This document shows positions 1 through 5,602 of a DNA stretch of 6,470 bases, piece by piece. The stretch is from Promicromonosporaceae bacterium. Its GTDB lineage: Bacteria > Actinomycetota > Actinomycetes > Actinomycetales > Cellulomonadaceae. The notes under the pieces were generated by a model. The model was not told the origin of the DNA. It searched no databases and saw nothing but the letters and a program-made list of their open reading frames with translations. Positions within the stretch are counted from its first letter, which is position 1; every line of letters begins with the position of its first letter. The stretch is from assembly GCA_009780755.1 (NCBI GenBank), contig WQZL01000150.1:1-6470 (forward strand). The letters run 5' to 3'. Made by a program: the position numbers and the translations under genes.

Positions 1-703
1 AGATGGTCACGGTGGCCAAGGCGGGCTTCATCAAGGGCAGCACGATCTGCGCGAAGACACGCACATGAACAGCCCCGTCTATGCGGGCCGACTCATCTAG
101 TTCCTTGGGGATGCCGCGGGTGAACTGCACCATCAGGAAGACGAAGAAGGCGTGTGTGGCGAAGAACGCCGGGGCGATCAGCGGCACGAAGGTGTTCAAC
201 ATGCCCATGCGGTGCCACATGATGTACTGCGGGATCAGCGTCAATTGGCTGGGCAGCATGACGGTGAGCAGCATGATCGCGAACATGGGCTGCCGCAGGC
301 GGAACCGCATCCGGGCAAAAGCGTAGGCCGTGATCGAGCAAGAGATAAGCTGGCCAAGGATCTGGCCGATGACGATTATCAGCGAGTTTCGGATGTAGTG
401 GCTAAAGGGGAAGGCCAGGGCATTCCAGCCGCTCGTGTAGTTATCCCAGGTGAACGGGTCAGGAATCAGGTTCACATCGCGGAAGATCAACTCGTTGGGC
501 ATAAAGCTTCGCGAAAGCATCCACAGCAGCGGGTAGACCATGCCGATGGTGATAACCAGCAGCAGCGTGTGCTTGAGAATCGAGGCCGTGATTTCCTTGC
601 GGCCGCGAATCCCGGAGGAGTCGCCGCGCAGCGCCTGGTGTTCTACGCGGTGCAGCGGGTCGAGAGTGTCCAACACAGCGGCTGAGACGGGTACCGAAGT
701 CAT
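1..703 (-). CDS. Carbohydrate ABC transporter permease, MalG type (C-terminus cut by window edge)
   Basis: Inner-membrane subunit of a binding-protein-dependent sugar importer, paired with the MalF-type permease just upstream. 234 codons are visible and the frame is open to the left edge; about 40-60 C-terminal residues are probably missing. The start is set by AGGAG 8 nt before the ATG at 703. A hydrophilic N-terminus (1-41) precedes a first membrane helix at about 42-63. Further hydrophobic segments lie at about 104-128, 139-160 and 172-193. The EAA-type cytoplasmic loop that contacts the ATPase is seen at 201-223 (ELDESARIDGA, then F217 and LP at 222-223). It lies 21 nt downstream of the first permease and is the third gene of the leftward set. 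The substrate is inferred from context to be L-rhamnose or a rhamnose-containing oligosaccharide; sequence alone shows only the CUT1-like permease family. No solute-binding protein or ATPase gene is in view; they may lie beyond the left edge. Confidence 0.9.
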   Translation of the reverse strand, partial: MTSVPVSAAVLDTLDPLHRVEHQALRGDSSGIRGRKEITASILKHTLLLVITIGMVYPLLWMLSRSFMPNELIFRDVNLIPDPFTWDNYTSGWNALAFPFSHYIRNSLIIVIGQILGQLISCSITAYAFARMRFRLRQPMFAIMLLTVMLPSQLTLIPQYIMWHRMGMLNTFVPLIAPAFFATHAFFVFLMVQFTRGIPKELDESARIDGAVHVRVFAQIVLPLMKPALATVTI

Positions 704-724
704 TTCGTTTTCTCCTTAAGCATC

Positions 725-1708
725 TCAGTCGTCGTAGTGAACCCACCACTTGGAGGTGGCGAAGATGAGGGCGGTGGCAGCGCCGATGATGAGTACGAGA
801 ATCCAGCCCATCGCAGCGGCGTTGCCCATCTGAATGGGGGCGCGGAAGGCACGCAGGAACAGCAGCATCGAGTAGAACAGTGTCGAATCCGCCGGGCCGC
901 CCGTGCCGCCCGAGACGATGAACGCCTGGGTGAACGACTGGAAGGCCGAGATGGTTTGCAACACCAGGTTGAACAGGATGATCGGGGTGAGCATCGGGAT
1001 GGTGATCGAACGGAATTGCCGCCACTTGGAGGCGCCATCCATCGAAGCGGCCTCGTAGTACATCACCGGAATTTGCCGCAGACCCGCCAGGAAGATAATC
1101 ATCGGCGAACCGAAGGTCCAGACATGCAACAAGATGATGGTCCATAGCGCGGTGTCGGGGTGGGAGACCCAGCCCATTGGTTCGAGACACAGCGGCCACC
1201 AGTCAATACCGCAGAAAAACTCTCGCACCTGGGTAACCCCCGGCAGGGTGAGGAACTCATTTACCAGCCCCTCCGTGCCAAAGACGAGGCGCCACATGAT
1301 GGCGATGGCCACCGAGCCACCCATCATTGAGGGCAGGTACAGCGAGGTGCGGTAGAAGGCCAGGCCACGCATTCCGCGGTCGAGCAGCAGGGCGATCAAC
1401 AGGGCGACGAGCAGCTGTAGCGGCACGCCCACCAGCACGAAGGTGAAGGTGACGCGCAACGACTGATGGAATCGGGCGTCTCCCATCAGCGAGGAGTAGT
1501 TGTCCAGACCGATCCACGTCGGGTCATCCAACAGGCGGAAGCGGGTGAAGCTCAGGTAGAAGCTCCAAAGCATCGGCACCAGGTTGATTACCAGAAAACC
1601 GATGATCCACGGGGTCATCCAGACTAGGGCACTCCGGTCACGGGTTGCCTTAGTTGGGCGATCACCGCCCTGCTTTCGGACTTTCCTCAGTTCGTCGAGG
1701 ATGGCCAT
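725..1708 (-). CDS. Carbohydrate ABC transporter permease, MalF type
   Basis: First permease of a sugar ABC importer in the cytoplasmic membrane, 327 residues, a normal length for the family. AGGAG sits 6 nt upstream of the ATG at 1708. Predicted membrane helices lie at about 28-50, 88-110, 122-142, 187-209, 240-258 and 299-317, six in all. The EAA loop is at 219-238: EAASMDGASKWRQF followed by IP. A loop of about 35 residues between helices 3 and 4 (150-186) has three tryptophans and two cysteines and probably faces outside. The gene begins 18 nt after the aldolase stop and ends 21 nt before the MalG-type partner, so the three are probably cotranscribed. Rhamnose or rhamnoside transport is inferred from the adjoining rhaI and rhaB; the permease sequence by itself does not fix the substrate. 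Confidence 0.93.
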   Translation of the reverse strand: MAILDELRKVRKQGGDRPTKATRDRSALVWMTPWIIGFLVINLVPMLWSFYLSFTRFRLLDDPTWIGLDNYSSLMGDARFHQSLRVTFTFVLVGVPLQLLVALLIALLLDRGMRGLAFYRTSLYLPSMMGGSVAIAIMWRLVFGTEGLVNEFLTLPGVTQVREFFCGIDWWPLCLEPMGWVSHPDTALWTIILLHVWTFGSPMIIFLAGLRQIPVMYYEAASMDGASKWRQFRSITIPMLTPIILFNLVLQTISAFQSFTQAFIVSGGTGGPADSTLFYSMLLFLRAFRAPIQMGNAAAMGWILVLIIGAATALIFATSKWWVHYDD

Positions 1709-1726
1709 GCAACACTCCTGGAAAAA

Positions 1727-2386
1727 CTAAGGAAGGCGTGCGCCCTCGGGAATCACAACATCGGACAGTTGAATAATGTTGGGTTGCCCCAACAAGGAGG
1801 CGTGGTACAGCACCTTGGCGTTCTCCTCGACGGCCACGGCCACCTTGAAGGCACCGGCCAGGTCGCTACCAACGGCGATCAGGCCGTGGTTGGCCCAGAC
1901 GACGGCATTGACTTGCTTGCCCAAGGTAGCGGCGGATTTGGCGCCGAACTCGCGGTTGGTGGAGAACTCAAACGGCATGACTGGCACGGTGCCCTTTGCG
2001 TAAAGCACCATGTTCAGCAGCACGGGGTCGATGTCCCGGCCGAGCGCGCCAAGCACGTTCACAAAGGTGGACTCGGTGTGGACGATGGCGTTTACATCGG
2101 CGCGGGCGGCGTAGTGCTCTAGGTGTACGTCGGTTTCGGTGGAGGGGAACAGGTCACCCTCGATCACCTCCCCGGCGTAGTTGACCACGCACATCTGCTG
2201 GGGGGTGAGTACGTCGTAGCGGACCCCCGATGGGGTAATCACGATGGCGTCATGCTCGGGTAGGCGCACGGAGATGTTGCCCTGCGTGTTGAAGTTCAGG
2301 CCGGTACGCACGGATTCGCGGCACCAGTAGAGAATCTCCTCCCGGATCGTGAGCGGCGCTCGTGATGCTACGTCGGGCTGCGTCAT
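1727..2386 (-). CDS. Class II (zinc-type) aldolase, probable L-rhamnulose-1-phosphate / L-fuculose-1-phosphate aldolase
   Basis: Cytoplasmic aldolase of the FucA/RhaD/AraD superfamily, 219 residues, close to the 215 of E. coli FucA and shorter than E. coli RhaD. From context it should split L-rhamnulose-1-phosphate into dihydroxyacetone phosphate and L-lactaldehyde. Visible family features are the phosphate-binding TQGNISVR at 34-41, TPSG at 51-54, the PSTE motif with the catalytic acid E84, H103 in IVHTES, and H167 in ANHGLI. The spacing E84-H103-x-E105-H167 matches FucA E73-H92-x-H94-H155, but the second zinc histidine is Glu105 here. The start at 2386 is chosen because AGGAGGA (2396-2402) stands 9 nt upstream and the conserved fold begins at about residue 12. 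An in-frame ATG at 2482 would put both the operator and the likely promoter inside the gene. It is first in the leftward set. Substrate preference between rhamnulose and fuculose phosphates cannot be decided by eye. Confidence 0.85.
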   Translation of the reverse strand: MTQPDVASRAPLTIREEILYWCRESVRTGLNFNTQGNISVRLPEHDAIVITPSGVRYDVLTPQQMCVVNYAGEVIEGDLFPSTETDVHLEHYAARADVNAIVHTESTFVNVLGALGRDIDPVLLNMVLYAKGTVPVMPFEFSTNREFGAKSAATLGKQVNAVVWANHGLIAVGSDLAGAFKVAVAVEENAKVLYHASLLGQPNIIQLSDVVIPEGARLP

Positions 2387-2395
2387 TGGGGCTTG

Positions 2396-2402
2396 TCCTC
2401 CT
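2396..2402 (-). promoter_or_regulatory. Ribosome binding site fixing the aldolase start
   Basis: Read on the minus strand this is AGGAGGA, 9 nt before the ATG at 2386. It is a near-perfect Shine-Dalgarno sequence and decides against the upstream in-frame ATG at 2482, which lies upstream of the candidate promoter. Confidence 0.85.
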
Positions 2403-2425
2403 GGTCCGGCTGCTTCATCAGGAAA

Positions 2426-2439
2426 TGAATCGTTCCAAT
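2426..2439. promoter_or_regulatory. LacI-type operator 1
   Basis: TGAATCGTTCCA (2426-2437) is an imperfect palindrome around a central CG, 8 of 12 positions symmetric, in the style of LacI-family operators. A 14-bp version, ending AAT at 2439, recurs exactly inverted at 2503-2516. It lies just downstream of the candidate -10 of the leftward set, so repression of the aldolase and transporter genes by a rhamnose-responsive regulator is inferred. Confidence 0.7.
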
Positions 2440-2467
2440 TCTTATCAGCGAATCCCTGTCTTGCCAA
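2438..2467 (-). promoter_or_regulatory. Candidate sigma-70-type promoter of the leftward aldolase-permease set
   Basis: On the minus strand TTGGCA (2467-2462, 5 of 6 to the -35 consensus) is followed after 18 nt by AAGAAT (2443-2438, 4 of 6 to the -10 consensus); TAAGAA with a 17-nt spacer is the alternative. The first LacI-type operator begins immediately after the -10, where a repressor would block initiation. The implied 5' leader is about 45 nt. This is pattern matching only. Confidence 0.5.
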
Positions 2468-2502
2468 ACCGGTGGCGGACATCGGACAGACACTTGGCGT
2501 CG

Positions 2503-2516
2503 ATTGGAACGATTCA
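2503..2516. promoter_or_regulatory. LacI-type operator 2 (inverted exact copy of operator 1)
   Basis: ATTGGAACGATTCA is the perfect reverse complement of the 14 bp at 2426-2439. Centre-to-centre distance to operator 1 is 79 bp and to operator 3 is 111 bp. It has no obvious promoter of its own and could act as an auxiliary site for looping or cooperative binding. Confidence 0.65.
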
Positions 2517-2589
2517 CAACGAAATGGTAACGACGATCAGGGCGCGACAGTCCAGCCGACGGCTTAGCGTCACCTCGTTAGTGGCCGAT

Positions 2590-2618
2590 TTGACTCGTCT
2601 CATAGGCTTGGATGCTGA
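2590..2618 (+). promoter_or_regulatory. Weak candidate promoter for rhaI-rhaB
   Basis: TTGACT (2590-2595) matches the -35 consensus at 5 of 6 positions. The region one spacer downstream has no good -10: GATGCT at 2611-2616 is the best, 3 of 6 with a short 15-nt spacer. The main support is position, immediately upstream of operator 3 and about 80 nt before the rhaI start. Confidence 0.3.
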
Positions 2619-2627
2619 ATCGATTCA
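2616..2627. promoter_or_regulatory. LacI-type operator 3, perfect 12-bp palindrome
   Basis: TGAATCGATTCA is a perfect palindrome with the central CG typical of LacI-family operators, and it is the symmetrical consensus of operators 1 and 2. It lies 47 nt upstream of the rhaI start, where it would control the rightward genes. Centres of operators 1 and 3 are 190 bp apart, close to 18 helical turns at 10.5 bp per turn, so both could sit on the same DNA face. Its position also argues that the ATG at 2612 is not the start of rhaI. Confidence 0.75.
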
Positions 2628-2660
2628 TGTCGGCTCTGCGCCGCACCCGAACCGCATCAC

Positions 2661-2667
2661 GAAGGAG
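2661..2667 (+). promoter_or_regulatory. Ribosome binding site fixing the rhaI start
   Basis: GAAGGAG stands 7 nt before the ATG at 2675. It selects this start over the in-frame ATG at 2612, whose extra 21 residues are Arg-rich, carry operator 3 in their DNA and do not resemble the family N-terminus. Confidence 0.85.
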
Positions 2668-2674
2668 TGGCCTC

Positions 2675-3844
2675 ATGGCGCCAACGTTCGCAGACATCGT
2701 CCCTGCGCTTGATCGCTTGCAGATCGAGGTTCCATCCTGGGCTTATGGCAACTCTGGCACCCGCTTTAAGGTTTTCGGCACCCCCGGCACACCGCGCGAT
2801 CCCTTCGAGAAGATCGCTGACGCCGCGCAGGTACATGCCCTGACCGGGCTGGCCCCGAAGGTGGCGCTGCACATCCCCTGGGACAAGGTGGCCGATTACG
2901 CGGCGTTGCGCACCTACGCGCGCGAGTTGGGCGTGGGCATAGGCACCATCAACTCCAACACATTCCAAGATGACGCGTACAAGTTCGGCTCCCTCACCCA
3001 TGTTGATGACGCCGTGCGCCGCCAGGCCATCGACCACCACCTCGAATGTATCGAGATCATGGGAGCTACCGGCTCCCGCGACCTGAAGATTTGGCTAGCG
3101 GATGGCTCCAACTACGCCGGCCAGGCCGATATTCGCACTCGTCAAGACTTGCTGGCCGCCTCGTTAGCCGAGATTTATGCGGGCTTAAGCCCCGAGCAGC
3201 GTCTCGTGCTGGAGTACAAGTTCTTTGAGCCGGCGTTCTACCACACGGACGTGCCGGATTGGGGCACGGCCTACGCGCAGGTGACAGCCTTGGGCGAGCG
3301 AGCCACCGTCTGCCTGGATACCGGACACCACGCGCCAGGCACCAATATTGAGTTCATCGTCGCCCAACTGCTGCGCCTGGGGAAACTAGGCGCCTTCGAC
3401 TTTAACTCCCGTTACTACGCCGATGACGATCTGATCGTCGGCTCGGCCGACCCGTTCCAGCTGTTCCGCATCATGGTGGAGGTGATTCGTGGCGGCGGGC
3501 TAGCCGCCGATTCGACCATCGCCTTCATGCTCGACCAGTGCCACAACGTCGAAGACAAGATTCCCGGCCAGATTCGTTCCGTGCTTAACGTCCAAGAAAT
3601 GACGACCAAGGCGCTGCTGGTGGATCGCGAAACACTGACCAAATTGCAGGTCGCCGGTGACGTACTTGGCGCGCATCAGCTACTGATGGACGCCTTCTGG
3701 ACGGATGTGCGCGGCCCGTTGGCCGACTATCGCGAAGCCAAGGGCCTCCCCCGCGACCCGATGGCCACCTTCGCCGCCTCCGGCTACCTAACCCGCATTG
3801 CCGCCGAACGAGTAGGCGGCCACCAAGCCAGCTGGGGCGCCTAA
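2675..3844 (+). CDS. rhaI: L-rhamnose isomerase, RhaI type
   Basis: Cytoplasmic aldose-ketose isomerase converting L-rhamnose to L-rhamnulose, the first step of phosphorylative rhamnose catabolism. It has 389 residues and a TIM-barrel xylose-isomerase-like fold, and is closer to the Pseudomonas stutzeri/Gram-positive RhaI group than to E. coli RhaA. Recognisable stretches are VPSWAYGNSGTRF (19-31), LHIPWDK (65-71) with the catalytic-type H66, SNTFQDDAYKFGSLTH (94-109), LEYKFFEPAFY (179-189), LDTGHHAPGTNIE (214-226), YYADDDL (247-253) and MLDQCHNVED (285-294). Matching P. stutzeri numbering by spacing gives E180, K182, D215, H218, D250, D252 and D287 as metal or catalytic residues. The ligand expected to be His281 is Asp242 here. 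The C-terminus YLTRIAAERVGG is family-typical. The gene heads the rightward set and its stop is 1 nt from the rhaB start. Expression is probably controlled through operator 3. Confidence 0.95.
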   Translation: MAPTFADIVPALDRLQIEVPSWAYGNSGTRFKVFGTPGTPRDPFEKIADAAQVHALTGLAPKVALHIPWDKVADYAALRTYARELGVGIGTINSNTFQDDAYKFGSLTHVDDAVRRQAIDHHLECIEIMGATGSRDLKIWLADGSNYAGQADIRTRQDLLAASLAEIYAGLSPEQRLVLEYKFFEPAFYHTDVPDWGTAYAQVTALGERATVCLDTGHHAPGTNIEFIVAQLLRLGKLGAFDFNSRYYADDDLIVGSADPFQLFRIMVEVIRGGGLAADSTIAFMLDQCHNVEDKIPGQIRSVLNVQEMTTKALLVDRETLTKLQVAGDVLGAHQLLMDAFWTDVRGPLADYREAKGLPRDPMATFAASGYLTRIAAERVGGHQASWGA

Positions 3845-3845
3845 G

Positions 3846-5480
3846 ATGAAGGCCTTCGCCGCCATCGACCTCGGCGCCACCTCCGGCCGCGTCATCCTCG
3901 CCCTCCTCCCCTCCCCTCCCCGCGAGGTAGTGAGTTCCGACGCTCGTTACGCAGTTAGAACTCACTACCGTGCGCCAGAACTCACTACCTCGCGGATTGA
4001 ACTTGTGGAGGTGGGGCGGTTTGAGAATGGGGCGGTGAGCGTTCCAGTTGGCGCCGGTGTTGATTTGCATTGGGATGTGCTGCATCTGTGGCGGGGCATC
4101 CTGGCTGGATTGCGCGAGGCTGGGCGAGTTGCCGCCGAGCGCGGCGCTACCCTGGCCGGGATTGGCGTGGATTCCTGGGCCGTGGATTATGGGCTGATCG
4201 ATGGCGCCGGGGCGCTCGTCGCCAACCCTCGCTGCTACCGCGACCCGCGTTATCTGGACGTGGCCGATCAGGTAGATGCCCGCATCCCTCACGCCGAGCA
4301 GTATGCGATCAATGGCTTGCAACACCTTGCGTTTAACACGCTGTACCAACTGGTGGCGAACGGCGACGACCTGTCGGGTAAGCAAAACGAAGCAGTCCTA
4401 CTCATCCCGGACTTAATTAACTACTGGCTGACCGGCAAGGATTATGCGGAGGTTACGAATGCCTCCACCACCGGGCTGCTGGACGCGCGCACGCGGCAGT
4501 GGTCTGCCGAACTTGCCGGGCGCCTCAAGGTGGAGTATCCGTATCTATCAGAATTGGACTGCTGCCTGCTGGCCGAAGTAATCGAGCCGGGGAATGTGAT
4601 CGCGGAATTAAGCCCGGCCGTACAGGAACTCACCGGCCTCGGCCCGGTGCCGGTAATCGCCGTTGCCTCCCACGACACCGCCAGCGCCGTGGTTGGCACC
4701 CCGCTTATGCCCGCCACACCAACAACCACCGCGGCCTACATCTCCTCTGGCACCTGGTCGCTGGTGGGCCTCGAACTCCCGGCGCCCATCCTCACCGAGA
4801 CCTCCCGTCTGGCCGGGTTCACCAACGAACTTGGTGCCGACGGCACCGTCCGTTACCTGAAGAATGTGATGGGCCTGTGGGTGCTTGATGAGTGCCGTCG
4901 CGAGTGGGAGCGCGCCGGAGAGTCCGTAGACCTATCCGAGCTGCTCGCCGCCGCAGCCGCCGAACCACCCACCGTCATTCTGCGCTCTCCTCACGCCACA
5001 GCGCCCGACGACTCCAGCCGCAAGGCTTCCTCCGCGCAGGATGACGCAGGGGTAGCTGTGATCGACTTGGACGATCCGAAATTTCTGCCACCAGGGGACA
5101 TGCCGCGTCGCGTGGGTGCGGCTGCCACCAGCGCCGGGTTGCTCATGCCTGAGACCAAACCAGCGCTGGCCCGCCTGATTCTCGACTCATTGGCCGTCGC
5201 CTACGCGAAGGCCATTACGGCGGCGGCTGACCTCACCGGGGTCACCGTCACGCAGGTGAATGTGGTGGGTGGTGGCTCGCTGAATGCGCTGCTCTGCCAG
5301 CTCACCGCCGATGCGACCGGCCTACCCGTAGTCGCGGGGCCGGTTGAGGCTGCCGCGCTCGGCAATGTACTCATCCAGGCCCGTACCGTCGGCACGCTTC
5401 CTCCCGATTCCACTCTGGCCGACCTTCGCACCATCGTCATCAATTCATCCAACCTGACCACCTACTACCCCCGCACATAA
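3846..5480 (+). CDS. rhaB: L-rhamnulokinase carrying two in-frame palindromic-repeat insertions
   Basis: FGGY-family kinase that phosphorylates L-rhamnulose on O-1 with ATP. The core includes the first phosphate motif AAIDLGATSGR (5-15), GVDSWAVDYGLID (107-119), LAFNTLYQL (161-169), PDLINYWLTG (188-197), ASHDTASAVVG (274-284) with the likely catalytic base D277, SSGTWSLVGLE (300-310), DDPKFLPPGDMP (409-420) and the adenosine-site NVVGGGSLNALLCQ (472-485). It has 544 residues, about 55 more than I expect for actinobacterial RhaB. The excess is explained by residues 26-50, coded by a 74-bp palindrome, and 376-401, coded by a second degenerate palindrome. Both fall where loops are expected: the turn between the first two strands, and the linker before DDPKFLPPGDMP. 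It begins 1 nt after the rhaI stop with no convincing Shine-Dalgarno, so translational coupling is likely. The frame is intact; whether activity survives the insertions is unknown. Confidence 0.95.
   Translation: MKAFAAIDLGATSGRVILALLPSPPREVVSSDARYAVRTHYRAPELTTSRIELVEVGRFENGAVSVPVGAGVDLHWDVLHLWRGILAGLREAGRVAAERGATLAGIGVDSWAVDYGLIDGAGALVANPRCYRDPRYLDVADQVDARIPHAEQYAINGLQHLAFNTLYQLVANGDDLSGKQNEAVLLIPDLINYWLTGKDYAEVTNASTTGLLDARTRQWSAELAGRLKVEYPYLSELDCCLLAEVIEPGNVIAELSPAVQELTGLGPVPVIAVASHDTASAVVGTPLMPATPTTTAAYISSGTWSLVGLELPAPILTETSRLAGFTNELGADGTVRYLKNVMGLWVLDECRREWERAGESVDLSELLAAAAAEPPTVILRSPHATAPDDSSRKASSAQDDAGVAVIDLDDPKFLPPGDMPRRVGAAATSAGLLMPETKPALARLILDSLAVAYAKAITAAADLTGVTVTQVNVVGGGSLNALLCQLTADATGLPVVAGPVEAAALGNVLIQARTVGTLPPDSTLADLRTIVINSSNLTTYYPRT
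3921..3994. repeat. Palindromic repeat element inside rhaB codons 26-50
   Basis: A perfect 17-bp inverted repeat bounds the element: CGCGAGGTAGTGAGTTC at 3921-3937 and its complement at 3978-3994. A further partial copy, AGAACTCACTACC at 3957-3969, repeats directly at 3977-3989, so the GGTAGTGAGTTC unit occurs three times (once forward, twice reversed). A 21-nt pure pyrimidine tract (3901-3921) abuts the left end. The rhaB frame through the element has no stop, whereas the other two forward frames do: TAG then TGA at once in one, and TAG later in the other. The encoded peptide begins REVVSSDARYAV and has no counterpart I recognise in the kinase family. Likely a mobile or formerly mobile palindromic element. 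Confidence 0.85.
4973..5046. repeat. Degenerate palindromic repeat inside rhaB codons 376-401, related to the intergenic copy
   Basis: CGTCATTCTGCGC at 4973-4985 and GCGCAGGATGACG at 5034-5046 are inverted copies with one mismatch. The same termini, GCGTCATTCTGCG and CGCAGAATGACGC, bound the element between rhaB and uxaB at 5485-5584. Right ends match at 14 of 15 bases (5035-5049 versus 5572-5586). The interior has diverged. In the rhaB frame the ends encode VILR and AQDDA; the intergenic copy in the same phase would encode VILR and SQNDA. It covers a stretch of extra sequence between LLAAAAAEPP and VIDLDDPKFL, so an old in-frame insertion is the simplest reading. Confidence 0.65.
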
Positions 5481-5484
5481 TTCC

Positions 5485-5584
5485 GCGTCATTCTGCGCGC
5501 CGGGAGCGAAGCAACCGAAGTCGCAGAACCTAGGCCCAGCCGTTTTTCTGGATTCTGCGGCTCGCTGCGCTCGCAGAATGACGC
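5485..5584. repeat. Intergenic palindromic element between rhaB and uxaB
   Basis: A perfect 13-bp inverted repeat (GCGTCATTCTGCG, 5485-5497; complement, 5572-5584) encloses an inner 7-bp pair (CGCAGAA 5522-5528; TTCTGCG 5553-5559). The intervening arms are largely complementary, so the whole 100 bp could fold as one long imperfect hairpin with a loop around 5529-5552. It fills nearly all of the 122-nt gap. The GTCATTCTGCG...CGCAGAATGAC style belongs to a widespread class of bacterial REP-like repeats (recalled from general knowledge). It may lower readthrough from rhaB to uxaB, but no T-run follows, so it is not a standard intrinsic terminator. Confidence 0.88.
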
Positions 5585-5602
5585 AGTCCCAAGGAGCAAC
5601 CC

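Noticed and set aside
152..685. A 177-codon plus-strand frame opposite the MalG-type permease
   Set aside because: The opposite strand encodes a permease with a good EAA loop and Shine-Dalgarno; this frame has low-complexity charged composition.
459..1199. A 246-codon minus-strand frame overlapping both permeases
   Set aside because: It shares the strand but not the frame of the permeases, is rich in Arg/His/Pro, lacks membrane helices and has no start context.
2387..2482. A 32-residue N-terminal extension of the aldolase from an ATG at 2482
   Set aside because: It would place the candidate promoter, operator 1 and a strong Shine-Dalgarno inside the gene, and the extra residues do not resemble the family. 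The ATG at 2386 fits much better.
2612..2674. A 21-residue N-terminal extension of RhaI from an ATG at 2612
   Set aside because: It contains the perfect operator palindrome, has no Shine-Dalgarno, is Arg-rich and non-homologous; GAAGGAG precedes the ATG at 2675.
2387..2674. A riboswitch, tRNA or small gene in the divergent region
   Set aside because: No convincing tRNA fold, conserved riboswitch pattern or small frame with a ribosome binding site was seen; the visible structure is explained by operators and promoters.
3921..3994. Short CRISPR-like array, because GAACTCACTACC recurs with 20-nt spacing
   Set aside because: Only two direct copies and one inverted copy exist, inside an enzyme gene, bounded by a perfect inverted repeat; this is a palindromic element.
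3585..4385. A 266-codon open frame on the minus strand across the rhaI-rhaB junction
   Set aside because: It is antisense to two clear enzymes with conserved motifs, has no recognisable domain, and is typical of long spurious frames in high-GC DNA.
5485..5584. Intrinsic terminator after rhaB
   Set aside because: The stem is long with a large loop and no T-run follows on the plus strand; the same termini recur inside rhaB, so it is a dispersed repeat.
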